Of a stretch of 28,152 bases of DNA, positions 1-10,417 are shown piece after piece. This DNA comes from Pinguiococcus pyrenoidosus (taxonomy: Eukaryota; Sar; Pinguiophyceae; Pinguiochrysidales; Pinguiochrysidaceae), in NCBI GenBank assembly GCA_019677205.1, contig JAAMXY010000240.1, positions 8,893 to 37,044 of the forward strand, written 5' to 3'. Each line of letters begins with the position of its first letter. Positions within the stretch are counted from its first letter, which is position 1. The translations under genes and the position numbers were made by a program. The notes beneath the pieces are model-generated. The model worked only from the letters and a program-made list of their open reading frames with translations. It was not told the origin of the DNA and did no database searches.

Positions 1-117
1 TGCTTTCAATTTCAAGTCGCTTACGCCGAAGCTTCGTGGCGCGCCGGACTGTCCTGCGCACACGAGGACGCCCCGAAGCAGGGCCAAGGACTCGGACACG
101 GCCCAGCAGCCAGCAGG

Positions 118-1486
118 ATGGCGGAAGATGACGTTCCCATGGCCACGCCCGCGGAGGAGCCCCTGCTGCCCCAGGATGCCGCGAGCCAGGAGCCCATCCT
201 GACCATCTACGTGGCCAAGATGGCGCGGACGACCACGGCGGAGACGCTCAGGGAGGCCTGCGGCAAGTTCGGTGAAGTCACCGGCGTCACCAAGAGGTGG
301 GTGCCCGCGCAAGCCCCGCTGGCAGCCCCGCTGGCAGCCAGCAATCTCGCCGCGCAGGATGTTCCAGCCGTATCTCAGTGCACAAGCAAGCCTCTCGCCT
401 GCCATTCCGCTCCCGCCGCCCCCGTGCTCCGCAGCCACGAGTGGAGAACCGTCGGATGCCGAGTCATTGCAACCCACGCCTCAACGTGCGCACGCTTGCC
501 GTCTCCTTAGGGTCCCGCGCACCTTTGGCTATGTGGACTTCGCCGAGCGCTCCTGCGTGGACGCGGCCCTGGCAGCCGGGACCGTGGAGGTGGATGGCGA
601 GATCGCCACCATTGCGGAGAAGGACCTCACCAAGGCGTAAGTCGTCTGTCGCCGCGGAAAGGGCGGAGCCTGGGGATTGACAGCTCCGCATTTTTCTTGG
701 TTTTTGCCCCTCCGACGCGCAGGAGACCGCCGGTTGCGCCAGGCGATGTGCTCCCGCTTCCGGAGGACTATGTGAACACGTCCGTCATCGTGCGCGACAT
801 TGACAGCGACGTGAAGCGCGAGGACATCAGCGACCTGTTCAGCAAGTACGGCACCGTGACCAAGGTGGAGATCCGCAGGAGGCCCTACGTCTGCTACGCG
901 TTCGTGAAGTTCGACACGGCCGAGGAGATGCAGGGTGCCCTTGCCGCCGCCGACAGCCTCCAGCTGGACGGCAAGCCCGTCAAGATCGAGGAGCGCAGAC
1001 CGCCGCGGCCTTCGGCCGCACAAGGCAGGGAGGGGCCGGTGGTCGAGCACTCCATCTACATCCGCGACTTCCCGGCCGATACGACCGACGACGAGCTCCG
1101 GGACGCCTTCCGGCCGTACGGGCCCATCAAGTCGCTCATCAAGCGGGTCAAGAGCTACGACGACGAGCAGAACGGCGGGGGCATGGTAACCAGGACCTGG
1201 GCCTTCGTGGAGTACGAGGCTGCCGACTCGGTGGAGAAGGCCATGGCCGCCAACGAGCACCCGGAGCTCAACGGCGCGACCCTCACCGTGGAGAAACGCA
1301 GCTCGCAGCCGGTCGCTTTGGTACGTCGGAAACCACCAGGCCGCGTGGAGGCGCCGCGCCGTCGATAACGGGCGCTGCCTGCAGGTCCGCGGACGCGGAG
1401 GCCGTCGTGGAGGCAGGTATCAGCGCCGCCGTGCGAACGAACGGCTGCCGGACAAGGAGAACGAAGTGGAAAACGTTATAGACTGA
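118..1486 (+). CDS. RNA-binding protein with three RRMs and an RGG tail (4 exons)
   Basis: Exons are 118-296, 511-636, 723-1320 and 1385-1486, giving 334 aa; every junction keeps frame with GT-AG introns of 214, 86 and 64 nt. RRM1 spans about residues 27-99 and its RNP1-like block (RTFGYVDF) is rebuilt only by the first splice. RRM2 is about 122-193 (SVIVRDI, CYAFVKF) and RRM3 about 211-294 (SIYIRDF, TWAFVEY). The last exon encodes an arginine/glycine-rich tail (VRGRGGRRGGRYQRRR), as in mRNA-binding and stress-granule proteins. It probably binds mRNA in nucleus or cytoplasm; the target cannot be inferred. The ATG at 118 has a G at +4. The same frame is open back to base 1, so a longer N-terminus is not excluded. 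There is no NTF2 domain, so it is not a canonical G3BP. Domain calls are firm; the name is generic. Confidence 0.85.
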
Positions 1487-1975
1487 TTCGATTTTGTGAC
1501 CTTGCCAAGACACGACGCAGTGAGACTCTCGAGCCAGGGGCGTGGTGCTGCAGGTCTACCAGCCGTCTCTTAGTACTGTTGCAGCCGGCGAGACGAGGTG
1601 CCGTTTGATTGCGTGATCAGCCTTCACGGTCACTCCTAGAAGGATGGGGAGTGCGTGCCGTAATTCGTAGTGTTTCAGACCAAACGTGGTCGCATGCGGT
1701 GTGTGGTGCTCCGTGTAAGTTGTACAACTGTTGCTGCGGTGCACGCTGCAGCGGAAAAGACAAGTCACCACTGTACCGTTCATTGGCACTCAGGGTCGTC
1801 GATCTAGCTCCCTCCAGCTCTGCCACCCTCGCTGCGCCGACATCTTCCGTCCCTTCTCAAGGCCGGAGCATCGCTGCGAAGCAGCGGTCTGCTCATAGGT
1901 CCGACTCCCCGAAGCCATCGAATGCCATCGTCTCGTCGGCATTTCTCTGGCAAGCGTCCAGCAACGCCGAGAACC
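1487..1975. other. Intergenic between convergent genes
   Basis: About 490 bp between the stop of the RRM gene and the stop of the snurportin gene. Short open frames exist on both strands but lack the G-first, G/C-third codon pattern of the real genes here and encode nothing recognisable. It should hold both 3' UTRs; I see no RNA gene and no clear repeat. Confidence 0.5.
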
Positions 1976-3817
1976 TCAGCGTCTGATCATTCCTAGACGT
2001 GACAGCTGAGCGTCAAGGGCTGTGGCCAGCAAATCAAGCCTTCGATTGGACGCTTTGATGCTGTGTCCGTACCTGGCATCCCGCTGGAACTGGATCTTGC
2101 TGGAAGGATCCGCCAGGGCGCGGCTCATGGAGCACAGCTGCTTCACCTGTACTCCCGCCAGCACGAGCTCTTCCGTCATGTCCGCCTCGTAGCAGGAGTC
2201 GACCAAGATCTTTACATAGTCGCCAGGCTCGGCGCCCAAGGTCCTCAGCCGCGTCTGTGCCATTGCCGCCTCGGAGTTCTCCATCACAGGCTCGACCCCA
2301 TCCAAGGTCAGCAGCCTGAGGGGTCTCGAGGCCCCTGCGCCAGCCGATGCTCCTGCCGCCTCTTCCGCCCCAAGGCCTTTGCCGCTTAGCGCTTCGTGCA
2401 TGGCGTCCCCCAAGTTTTCTCCCTCAAGCCGTTCCTGGTTCTCCTTGCCCAATTCGTCCTCTTCCGAATCCGTAGCGGGAACGCCTCGCCCACCTCCTGC
2501 ATCGGCGACCTGGAACGCAGGGTCCATGCGGGAGAGCAGCCGTTGGGTCCACTTTCCCCTTGGAAGGACCTTGGAAGGTGACGAGAGAACGCACCTCGAG
2601 CACCGACGACTGAGCAGCGCCGCCGTAAGTATAGTATCGCGTGCAGAAAGGATCTTTCCAAAGCAGCACCAACGGCGTCCAGCCTGTTTCGTAGAAGGCG
2701 GCCTTCTGGTAAAACAGGAGTCCATCGCGGACGTACGGAAGAGATGCAACTTGATATGCCTGGGAGAGGTACGGAAGCCCTCAGCGTTCGTAGTGCGTGC
2801 GTGCAGCGCTCGCTGCCGGCCAGGGCTCAAAGGCTACCAACCTCTTCAACGCTTTCCGGGTTGCAATCCCAGTAGGGCACGGGATCGATCGAAAAGTTGC
2901 TGTAATCCGCAGTTGCCCCACCTCGGCCGCTGTCCAGCTCGGCGGCCATCTGAGTATTCTCGAGGGCCGCGCTGGCGCTGCTCTCGGATACGGCCTCGGC
3001 AAGGTTCGTGCGAAGCCAGTAGAAGCGGAACTCCGCGGGGCAGTCGTACATGGACATCCCTCGCCAGCTCAAGAGGTCGACGACCCAGTAGCGCTGCTGC
3101 TCCTCGTCAAAAATGGCGTCCAGAATCGTCACCTGCGCAACCCCTGCCTGTTTCAGCCGCATCCCGAAAACACTGGAGATCTCGAAGGCTGCGTCCGCGA
3201 CATCCCACCTTGTCGTGGCCTCCCGCGGTCGCGCGGCTCCCACCGGGCAGGAAGGATTTCCACACGTGCAGGCGCGCCCCATTCTGCGACCGACTGGTGG
3301 TCTTACCATGCGTGGCAATGACGATGCAGCGCGTGCCTGCAGTACACAGCGCTGTGTCAAGTGCACAAGCCAGGAGGGACACAGCCATAGACGCTACGCT
3401 GCTCGCACCTTCTGGTCTGGCCAGGACGAACCAGCCTGCTTCTGGACGATCTGCGCCGTTCAGGTCCGACGGAACGTTGCTGTACAGCATCCAGTCCGGC
3501 ACGCAAAGCTGCTTGGCCCACTTGTCCCTCCGGAGCCTCAAGAAGCGCCGGCGACGCCGCTTCTGCTCCGATCCCGCGGTGCTGGCTGAGCCGCTGGCCG
3601 CCATCTCCGCAGTCCGGCCGTCTTCCATCTCCATGGACGCATGCCCATCGCTCTCATCCGCCTCCGCATGACTGCTGCTGAGCTGCCGGAGGCGGTCTGT
3701 AAAGTCTCTGCGTCGTTGGCGCTGCCTCTGCAGCAGCTCTTCACGCCGACGCGCGGTCGCGCTGCGCAGGTCCAAGGAGCTCGCCTTTGGGCCTCGCCGC
3801 CTGGGCGCACACGACAT
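1976..3817 (-). CDS. SNUPN: Snurportin-1: m3G-cap snRNP import adaptor (5 exons)
   Basis: Exons on the minus strand are 3817-3409, 3336-3209, 3132-2842, 2759-2595 and 2509-1976, giving 508 aa. Snurportin binds the trimethylguanosine cap of U snRNAs and hands snRNPs to importin beta. Residues about 18-50 are an arginine-rich helix like the importin-beta-binding (IBB) domain (TARRREELLQ, RRRDFTDRL). The cap-binding core follows: WMLYSNVPSDL, a RPEG-TRCIVIATHGKT block, SFLPGG, then VTILDAIFDE, YWVVDLLSWRG, YDCPAEFRFYW and YVRDGLLFYQK. All are collinear with animal and plant snurportins, and each block is joined correctly only by the splices given. The intron at 3337-3408 is 72 nt, in frame and stop-free, so a naive translation would retain it. 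For the last intron (2510-2594, 85 nt) I preferred the acceptor at 2510 over one that would leave only 25 nt. An acidic linker precedes the C-terminal helix region. The start is the first ATG before the IBB helix. Confidence 0.88.
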
Positions 3818-3940
3818 CTCCACCAACGCCAAGGACGCAGCGTCCAAGGTCCGAGATCCACCTCCCCACTTCCTAGCGCGCGTCTTTTCTATGCTGTGGA
3901 GGCCTGGCGCTTTCTGTCGTCGCTCCTGGGGGAACGTCTG

Positions 3941-4018
3941 AGCTGAGACAGCTGAGACAGCTGAGACAGCTGAGGGAGCTGAGAGAGACGAGAGAGCTGT
4001 GAGAGACGAGAGAGCTGT
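3941..4018. repeat. Two adjacent tandem arrays (9-bp x5 and 18-bp x2)
   Basis: AGCTGAGAC repeats three times from 3941, followed by two variant copies to 3985. Overlapping its end, an 18-bp unit (GAGAGACGAGAGAGCTGT) occurs twice at 3983-4018. The arrays lie just upstream of the snurportin start on the minus strand, probably in its 5' UTR or promoter. Confidence 0.85.
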
Positions 4019-4117
4019 GGTCAAAGGAGGCAGAAGGAGGACAAGAGCGTCTTTTCCCGCCAAAATCCCCCCAAATCGGCGGATCCTGTTTTGAACCACA
4101 CTGCCTCTGGCGGTCAC

Positions 4118-4518
4118 TGAAAATAGTCGACGAAACTGAGGAGTCGCGAGAGGGAAGTGACCGCTGCGCGAATGAGGAAGTCGTCATCTGGTGCCGCCCA
4201 ATGACGACGATGCTAGCAGGTCGTACAGCCGCCAGAATCTCGTCTCACTTTCACACTTTAACCCAATGATATCCTCAGTTCTGAGAGCTAACGCCCAATT
4301 ATGCTTCGACAATACGAAGCCCCGCCAACTTCAGCTGCCACATCTGATATTTCGAAATTGTTAGAATCACTTTTCCAAAGTGAAAGGTACGTCCACGTGC
4401 TTCCTCAATTTGGACGTAGCCCGAAAATCCAGCGGCTGTCCCTCTCTGCTGGCAGCCCCTTAGACAGCGTTGTGCGTTGCTGTGTCTGTTCTCTAGTGTC
4501 TGATCGCCAACTGGAACC
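4118..4518. promoter_or_regulatory. Divergent promoter region, snurportin / desaturase
   Basis: Non-coding stretch upstream of the desaturase ATG and of the minus-strand snurportin gene. Three plus-strand CCAAT pentamers (4198-4202, 4263-4267, 4295-4299) lie about 220-320 bp upstream of the desaturase start. I see no convincing TATA box. The regulatory role is inferred from motif and position only. Confidence 0.4.
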
Positions 4519-6204
4519 ATGGGCAAGGGAGGTAACGCGTCTGTGAAGAAGGGAGCGGCTGTCGACGCCTCGGATGCGAGCGAGGTAAATGGCCCATGTA
4601 TTCAAGACTCTCAAGTGCCTTCCCAGCGCCGCACTTGCGTGCCTACCAAGTCTGGAAGGTTTTTTTTTTGTTTGATGAAGCGGTGTGGTGGACTGCGGCG
4701 TGGCGCTTGCTGCGGAATCGGGAGCAAAAGGACACCGAACTGGGAGCCAAAAGCGTAACGTGTTCGCAACGATGTACTGTCTCTTCAGGTTCTCATCAAC
4801 GGGCGTCTGTACGACGTGGCCGAGTTTAAGCACCCGGGAGGCTCCATCATCAAGTTCCTCACTGGCAATGGAGACGCCACGGAGGCCTACAATGAGTTCC
4901 ACATGCGCAGCAAGGTGGCGGAGAAGTACCTGAACAGCTTGCCCAGCCGAGAGGCTCCGAAGGAGGTGCTGGCCCGCCGCGCTGGCAATGGCAAGACCAG
5001 CCTCAGCGAGGACTACGCCATCCTGCGCGACCAGCTCGAGAAGGAGGGCTTCTTCGAGCCGAGTGTGTCCGAATGTGTGTACCGCGTCAGCGAGATCGTG
5101 GCCATGCATGCGCTGGCCGCCTACCTTTTCATGTCCTTCTCCGGCGTCGCGATGAAGATGCTCGGACTGTTGGTCCTCGGCCTTGCGCAGGGGCGCTGCG
5201 GCTGGCTCATGCACGAGGGCGGCCACTACTCCATGAGCGGGTACATCCCGCTGGACCGCGTGCTGCAGATCGTCATCTACGGCACGGGCTGCGGCATGAG
5301 CGGCGCCTGGTGGCGCAACCAGCACAACAAGCACCACGCGACGCCGCAGAAGCTGCAGCACGATGTCGACCTTGACACCCTGCCGCTGGTCGCCTTCAAC
5401 GAGGCCGTGCTCGGAAAGGTGAGAGAGAAGGCCGCGGTCGCAACCCTGCTGCTTCAATCGGCGGCTCGCTAACTCCGGTCTTCCCGCTCGTGTGCCCGCG
5501 ACAGACGAGGAGCCCGATCCTGAAGTCCTGGCTCCGCTTCCAGGGTGCTCTGTTCATCCCGGTGTCGTGCCTCCTCGTGGCGCTCGGCTGGCAGTTCTAC
5601 CTGCACCCCCGCCACATCCTGCGCACGATGACGTCGAAGCGCACTTCCGCCAAGGGGGCGTCGACGCGCGCCATGGGTGAGGCGATTGCCCTGATCGCGC
5701 GCTACGTGCTTCTGTTCGGATTCCTCTTCAGCGGCCTCACGTGGTACGTACAAGGCGCTGCTGCTGCTCGTGGACTGCGCTGGCCCGTAACCTCACTGAC
5801 GGCGGTTTCGACGGGGCAGGTACCAGTCCTGGGCGTGCTATCTGTTCTACGACTTCATTGGCGCCGCTTACATCTTCACGAACTTCTCCTTGTCGCACAC
5901 GCACCTGCCCGTGTCCAAGGCCGACGACTATCTGCACTGGGTGGAGTACGCCGCCCTGCACACGACGAACATCACGCCGAACTTTTTGACCAACTGGTGG
6001 ATGGCGTACCTGAACTTCCAGATCGAGCACCACCTCTTCCCGAGCATGCCCCAGTTCCGCCACCCCACCGTGTCGCCGCGCGTCCGCGCGCTCTTCGAGA
6101 AGCACGGCATGCGCTACGATGAGCGACCGTACTTTTCCTGCCTGTGGGAGACCTTGATGAATCTGCACAACGTTGGTGCGGTGGCGCAGAAGAAGATGGC
6201 TTAA
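4519..6204 (+). CDS. Cytochrome-b5-fused front-end fatty-acid desaturase, delta-6-like (4 exons)
   Basis: Exons are 4519-4584, 4789-5418, 5505-5743 and 5820-6204, giving 439 aa, typical of the family. The N-terminal cytochrome b5 domain has the heme motif HPGG at 37-40 and a probable second heme ligand in NEFHMRS. Three di-iron histidine boxes follow: HEGGH at 164-168, HNKHH at 201-205 and QIEHH at 379-383. The Q in box 3 and the fused b5 domain mark a front-end desaturase, an ER membrane enzyme that inserts a double bond between an existing one and the carboxyl end during polyunsaturated fatty-acid synthesis. Hydrophobic stretches surround the boxes. The first exon encodes only 22 residues; the b5 core starts exactly at the second (VLINGRLYDVAEF). 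Delta-6 is the likeliest regiospecificity, but delta-5, delta-8 or sphingolipid activity cannot be told from sequence. Confidence 0.9.
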
Positions 6205-6583
6205 GTGCCGCTGCTGCTGGCGTATGTATTGGCGTTTGGCGTTTGGCGTTTGGCGTTCGGCGTTTTCGATCCAATGATTTGGTGGGCGGGTTGTTGAACT
6301 TTGTACGGATTGCACAACGAGTAAGGTAGTTCGAATGGCAAAGCAGAAGGAAAGCCACCATTTCTCGCTTTCTCCGCAGATCGCGACGGTCACGAGCTCT
6401 TCTTGCGCTCTCTCTCTTTCTCTCGCTCTCTTCTTCTGCTTCGCCGTCCTCTTCGTGGGGGAAAGAAGTGGGGACTGTGATGCATCCTGAAGTTCTTCTC
6501 CCCTTCCCCCGGTCTCGACACATCCAAAGAGTGCGCAACGCCCAACACCCAACCCCAACACCCCCCAAAAACGGGAACACTTC
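6205..6583. other. Intergenic between convergent genes, with 7-bp repeat and pyrimidine tract
   Basis: About 380 bp between the desaturase and homeodomain-like gene stops. It contains a GGCGTTT array (6231-6265) and a CT-rich run at about 6398-6445 that is purine-rich on the minus strand. No coding signal or RNA gene is seen; the 3' UTRs of both genes are expected here. Confidence 0.5.
6231..6265. repeat. 7-bp tandem repeat (GGCGTTT x5)
   Basis: Five head-to-tail copies of GGCGTTT, the fourth with one change (GGCGTTC), lie about 27 bp after the desaturase stop codon, probably in its 3' UTR. Confidence 0.9.
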
Positions 6584-7665
6584 TCACACGGTGTTGGCGG
6601 TGTTGGCCTTCTTGGGCTTCTTGCGATTGGCCCTGCTGAGCAGCGGGAGGGGCGTGTCGCGACTCTCGATGGCCTTGACGCAGCGGATGTAGAAGGCGTC
6701 CTTGAGCAGCTTGCCGCTGGCGGTGCCCCTGACGTACGGCACGATGTAGCGCTTGCGGCGGTTGGCAAAGGCGTCGGTGACCTGCTGCCCCATGATGTCG
6801 TAGCTGGCGAGAACCTTGAGCAGCTCCTTGATCTCCTTGACCGGGATGTAGGGTCCGCGCTCGCTCACGATGCACTCGAGGAACTTGGGTTCCAGCACGG
6901 CCAGCACGGGCGGAGAGAACTCCACCCGCGCGCCGGCGGTGATCCTCGTGGCCTGCGGCAAGTTGGTCTCCGGCGCGTCCGCCTCATGCTCCGGCTCTTG
7001 GCTCTCCGCCTTGCGCTTGGCGCTGCGCTGCGGATTGCGCCGCGGAGCCTCACGCGGGGTCGTTGGCGCGGAAGTGCGACGACGGGACTTCCGAGACGCC
7101 TTTGCCTTCGGCGCGGACGGGGCTGGCGCGGCGGCCGCGGTGCCGCCGTCGTCGGCCTTGGCTGGAGCTTCGCTCGGCTCCTCGGCGTCGAACACGTTCG
7201 CCACCGACTCCAGCAGCGCGTCGGAGGCGATGACGCCGCCGGAGCGCTCCTCCACCAGCGGCAGTTCCGGGACGGAGGGGGCGGCAAGCGACGCGGTTTT
7301 GGCGGGATCCGCGAGGAAGTTGGATAGTATGGGAACAGTCAAGTGACTGTTCGCATGCTCGTAGTCGTCCACGCAGTCCAGGACGTCGACGCCGCTGCTG
7401 GCGTCGGTGGCGAAGGAGGCGCATACGTCACCCTCGAGAAGGTCCAAGCTCTCAAAGGCGGCCGACACCTCTGCGGCAGCGAGGAAAGAGAGAGAAAGGG
7501 AGCGTGAGGTGCGCGCTGCCGTTCCTTCGCTCGGCACAGCTCGTTGGCTGGAGCACGCAGCCACGAAGCAAGCCAGACTGGTAGCTGCCTACCTTCGGGG
7601 CTGGGAGGATGCGGGACGCCGAGATCCATCCGCTCGGGGGTCATGCTGGGCACTGACTCTTGCAT
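6584..7665 (-). CDS. Divergent homeodomain-like protein (2 exons)
   Basis: Exons on the minus strand are 7665-7593 and 7470-6584, giving 319 aa. The 122-nt intron ends in a strong pyrimidine tract (CCCTTTCTCTCTCTTTCC) before its acceptor. Residues about 206-267 resemble a homeodomain. Helix 1 carries the LxxxF pair (VLEPKF), helix 2 is VKEIKELLKVLA, and helix 3 is QVTDAFANRRKRY with the DNA-contacting Asn and Arg in register. The segment between helix 1 and helix 3 is about nine residues longer than in a classical homeodomain, and the usual Trp of helix 3 is Ala. A basic, low-complexity region (about 150-180, SRKSRRRTSAP and PRRNPQRSAKRK) precedes it, and a lysine-rich tail ends the protein. 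It is probably a nuclear DNA-binding regulator. The family call rests on motif spacing alone; the rest is unrecognised. The start is the first in-frame ATG of the upstream exon. Confidence 0.6.
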
Positions 7666-9037
7666 TCGCTCACGGTTTGGCTGCAAAGTGCGCTGGATGA
7701 TGCGCGGCGGTACTCGAGGACGCTCACGCTTTGCTTTGGCGCCTGGGGGCTCCGTGGCACTTCAGATGCTGAGGGAAAGGAGAAGCTGCGGGGCGCGACG
7801 GCGGCGGCGCAGTGGAGAGCTGGACTGCTTGGACCGCAAGGATAGGGAAAGGAACTCATCCGCTCCGCCTTACGGACGGCCAGGACCGAGGCAACGTCGG
7901 GTCGGCAATGGTCGGCATCGTATTGCTGTTTTGTCACGTGACGACTGAGCCTGATTGGACGGAAGAATTCGACTGCTTCGCAGCTACTGGATGCCGGGAG
8001 TGGGACATTCTCGCGCCTGGAGCTTCCCAAAGCCTTACAATGAGAAACAGTCGTATCTCGTCCACTTTCGGAGCTGCCTCGCGTATGCAATGGCTCATCA
8101 CCTTCCTCTCACGTCAACCGAGCCCAAGCTGTACGCTGGCTGGTTAAGCTGGCTCGCTCTCGTAGGCCAAGAAAATTTTCCTACAGCGAAAGTGCTGAAT
8201 TTTGAAAGGGACTGGGTTGTCGTTTGCCTGAACAAGTGCTCGATACGATGGATTTCCTGGATGTAACCCCACGGCACTGCTTGGGTTCTCACCAATTATC
8301 GGCGGCCTTGTAAACGGCCCCGGAAAACGTGAACAGCGCTGCGGACATCTCCAGCGTGATGTATATCTTCTTCCCCGAGAGTGGCGTCTCGCGCAACCGG
8401 TTAAAGCATCTCTATAGAACATACCTGGCGCCTTCTCGAGATCCACGAACACGTGGCGTTCGCAACCTCTGGCCGTGCGTGCGTGGCTGTCCGAAAGACT
8501 GCTTCCCAAGATTCGCCAATCGCAGCGGCTTCGGAAGAACTCATATCCCATTTCCTCAGCATTCGCACCACTTCAAAGTACCTCTCCTTCCGAGGATGAG
8601 CGATGCATGAGAAACATCGTCTAGCTAGCTGCCTGGCTGAACATCTCACCAGCCACAGCAGCCATGATCCAGCCAGCCAGCCAAATCCTCATTCTCGCAG
8701 CTCAACGTGTTCATGCGACAACCGCGTCCCGCATACCATGATACCACATTGGATTGAATACATGCGCGTCGAAGCGCGAGGCTCCCTAGCGAGGCCAAAG
8801 TCTGCTTGCTGCAGCCAAAGGTGTCTTCGTTTATTCCTCATGTCGACCCTTCAATTCTACCATACCATTAAATTTATACCTATATAGTCAGACCAACCCC
8901 TCCGCTCCCAATGCTCTCGAAATTGCCTCATGTCCTCGAGGGGGGAGTGGGCGCTTAGAGTCGATGAGGTCAATGACAACGTGATAAGAAGCCCACAGAG
9001 GGATCGGCTCTAACCTGACAATGCCAGTATAGCTTGT
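7666..9037. other. Long intergenic stretch, no confident gene
   Basis: About 1.37 kb, less GC-rich than the genes. Short open frames on both strands (for example 7955-8266 plus, 8144-8551 minus) have near-random third positions. On the minus strand, three short protein-like segments lie in two frames between about 8145 and 8575; they could be a decayed or short spliced gene, but I cannot join them convincingly. The left part should be the promoter of the homeodomain-like gene. Confidence 0.4.
7933..7960 (-). promoter_or_regulatory. E-box palindrome next to a CCAAT box
   Basis: GTCACGTGAC, a perfect 10-bp palindrome containing the CACGTG E-box core, lies at 7933-7942. Eight bases further is GTCCAATCAG on the minus strand (7960-7951), which matches the NF-Y-type CCAAT consensus. 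The pair lies about 270-295 bp upstream of the homeodomain-like gene's ATG and in its orientation. Binding is inferred from motif identity only. Confidence 0.4.
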
Positions 9038-10183
9038 CTACCTGCCGATGACGATGTATCCCCGCGTTTCGTCCACGACGGCATCGGAAAGAAGTTCAAC
9101 TTCCAGAACCGCCACCCGCGTCGCATTCCGCATCTCTCTCACCCCAATGTCAAACGGCACCACTTCGCACACAGAGCTGCCCAACTGTGTCCCCTCAGGA
9201 AGCGTCACCACGGCTTCCTCACACGGCGAGAAAGATTCGCTTCTCGTCTTCCGCGAGAGCCCGCTCGGTAGCCACTCCAGGAGCCGAGGCAGCACCCGCT
9301 GCCATCGGCGGTGCAGCTGCAGATAGCAGTTCTGCTCTCGGATTGTCACGGTGGACGCCAGGGGCATCGTCTCCGCGAGGAATAGCACCACTTCCAACGG
9401 CGAGTGCGGGGCGGACAGCTCGAAAGTGTCGACGAGGTCCTCGAAGTCGTCGTCGCTGGTTCTCGAGGCCAGCGCCGTCCCATCCAGTCGGTGTAACGCC
9501 TCAGCGGGCCCCTCTCGACGCCCGCTCGCAACCAGATTTGCTTGGAGTCGCATCCAGAAGTTCGAGTCGTCTCGGCATCGGGTGTTCAGAGCGGAATCAG
9601 GATCCCAAAACTCCTTTGCTCCGACGTCCTCTTCGGCCGCAAACACCGGGAACGGCACGCTATCCTCCACCTCTGGCCAAGTAATTCCCTTTGAAGAAGC
9701 CGTGTCTCCTACCTCGCCGCCCACTTTCCCACTGCTGCCAGCGGCTTGGACCAGCTGGGAGTACACATCCACAAAGAGCGGCGCTCTCACCAGCTCTGCA
9801 AGAGTGGGGTCCACCTTGGCAATCTTCTCCGGCAGCTCCGAGCTCTGCTCCCAACACCTGTCATCCAGACCGAAGATTCGTCTGTCTGCGTCCTGCTGGC
9901 TGCAGCTGCTGCTCGAGCCCTGCGCACTTGTCTGCTGAGAAGCGGGCTTTCTCGGAGCTTTGCGACGCAAGTCTGAGCTCGCCGGGGGGAAGACGGGGTC
10001 CAAGTCGGGGTGCACTGCTGCCGAGCCGAAGCCATCGAAGCGGTGGCTACTGGGATGCTTCAGCGCTGCCAACAGAGAGACAATCGCGTCTTCGTGCTGC
10101 AAATCTCGCTGCCTTGCTTCGGCCTCGGCGGCCCTGCATGGGTCTGCGGGAGGCGGCTTTGCAGGAAGCGAGGCTGTACTCAT
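9038..10183 (-). CDS. Unrecognised 381-aa protein, single exon
   Basis: An open frame of 381 codons with strong G/C third positions, starting at the first ATG (10183); the frame extends six codons further upstream only through a GTG. The N-terminal third is Ala/Ser/Gln-rich and probably disordered. A more ordered, acidic middle and C-terminal part follows (for example FDDLVD-like acidic helices and a final segment LEVELLSDAVVDETRGYIVI). I see no signal peptide, transmembrane segment or familiar motif. The last codons overlap a possible donor (GGCAG|GTAGAC), so further minus-strand exons below 9038 are conceivable, though the stop follows immediately. It is divergent from the Hv1 gene with about 350 bp between starts. 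Function unknown. Confidence 0.65.
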   Translation of the reverse strand: MSTASLPAKPPPADPCRAAEAEARQRDLQHEDAIVSLLAALKHPSSHRFDGFGSAAVHPDLDPVFPPASSDLRRKAPRKPASQQTSAQGSSSSCSQQDADRRIFGLDDRCWEQSSELPEKIAKVDPTLAELVRAPLFVDVYSQLVQAAGSSGKVGGEVGDTASSKGITWPEVEDSVPFPVFAAEEDVGAKEFWDPDSALNTRCRDDSNFWMRLQANLVASGRREGPAEALHRLDGTALASRTSDDDFEDLVDTFELSAPHSPLEVVLFLAETMPLASTVTIREQNCYLQLHRRWQRVLPRLLEWLPSGLSRKTRSESFSPCEEAVVTLPEGTQLGSSVCEVVPFDIGVREMRNATRVAVLEVELLSDAVVDETRGYIVIGR

Positions 10184-10349
10184 CTTTTCCCGCTCCTTCA
10201 CTCCTTTTGTCCACCACAGTAAGTGCTTGGACTGTAGAAACCCTCCAAAATTGGGAAGAGGTCGGCGCGGAGGCGCCTTGTGGCCTTTGAGAACATTTTT
10301 TGAACGCTGGAAGGTCAGCGCTCAAAAGAAGAAGGAGGTCGACCTTTCC

Positions 10350-10417
10350 GGACCATGTCGGACCATGTCGGACCATGTCGGACCAGATCCGGACTTTCCG
10401 GACTTTCCGGACTTCCG
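10350..10417. repeat. Compound tandem repeat in a divergent promoter
   Basis: GGACCATGTC occurs three times (10350-10379), followed by the variant GGACCAGATC and then GGACTTTCC twice plus a partial copy (10391-10417). All units start with GGAC and most junctions create TCCGGA or TCGGAC. The array lies between the divergent starts of the 10183 gene and Hv1. It contains an ATG at 10375 in frame with the Hv1 start. Confidence 0.85.

Noticed and set aside
2570-2594. A 25-nt intron in snurportin (GTGCGT...CCAAG)
   Set aside because: Far below the 49-214 nt range of the other introns; an 85-nt intron using the acceptor at 2510 is equally in frame.
3818-4117. N-terminal extension of snurportin encoded by the tandem array (Ser-Ala-Val repeats)
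   Set aside because: The frame is open, but the IBB helix follows directly after the ATG at 3817, and the array looks like non-coding repeat.
8144-8649. Possible small spliced minus-strand gene (segments GYEFFRSRCDWRIL, KKIYITLEMSAALF, NPSYRALVQANDNPVPF)
   Set aside because: The peptides look protein-like but third positions are near random, no set of introns joins all segments cleanly, and no family is recognised. Kept only as a note.
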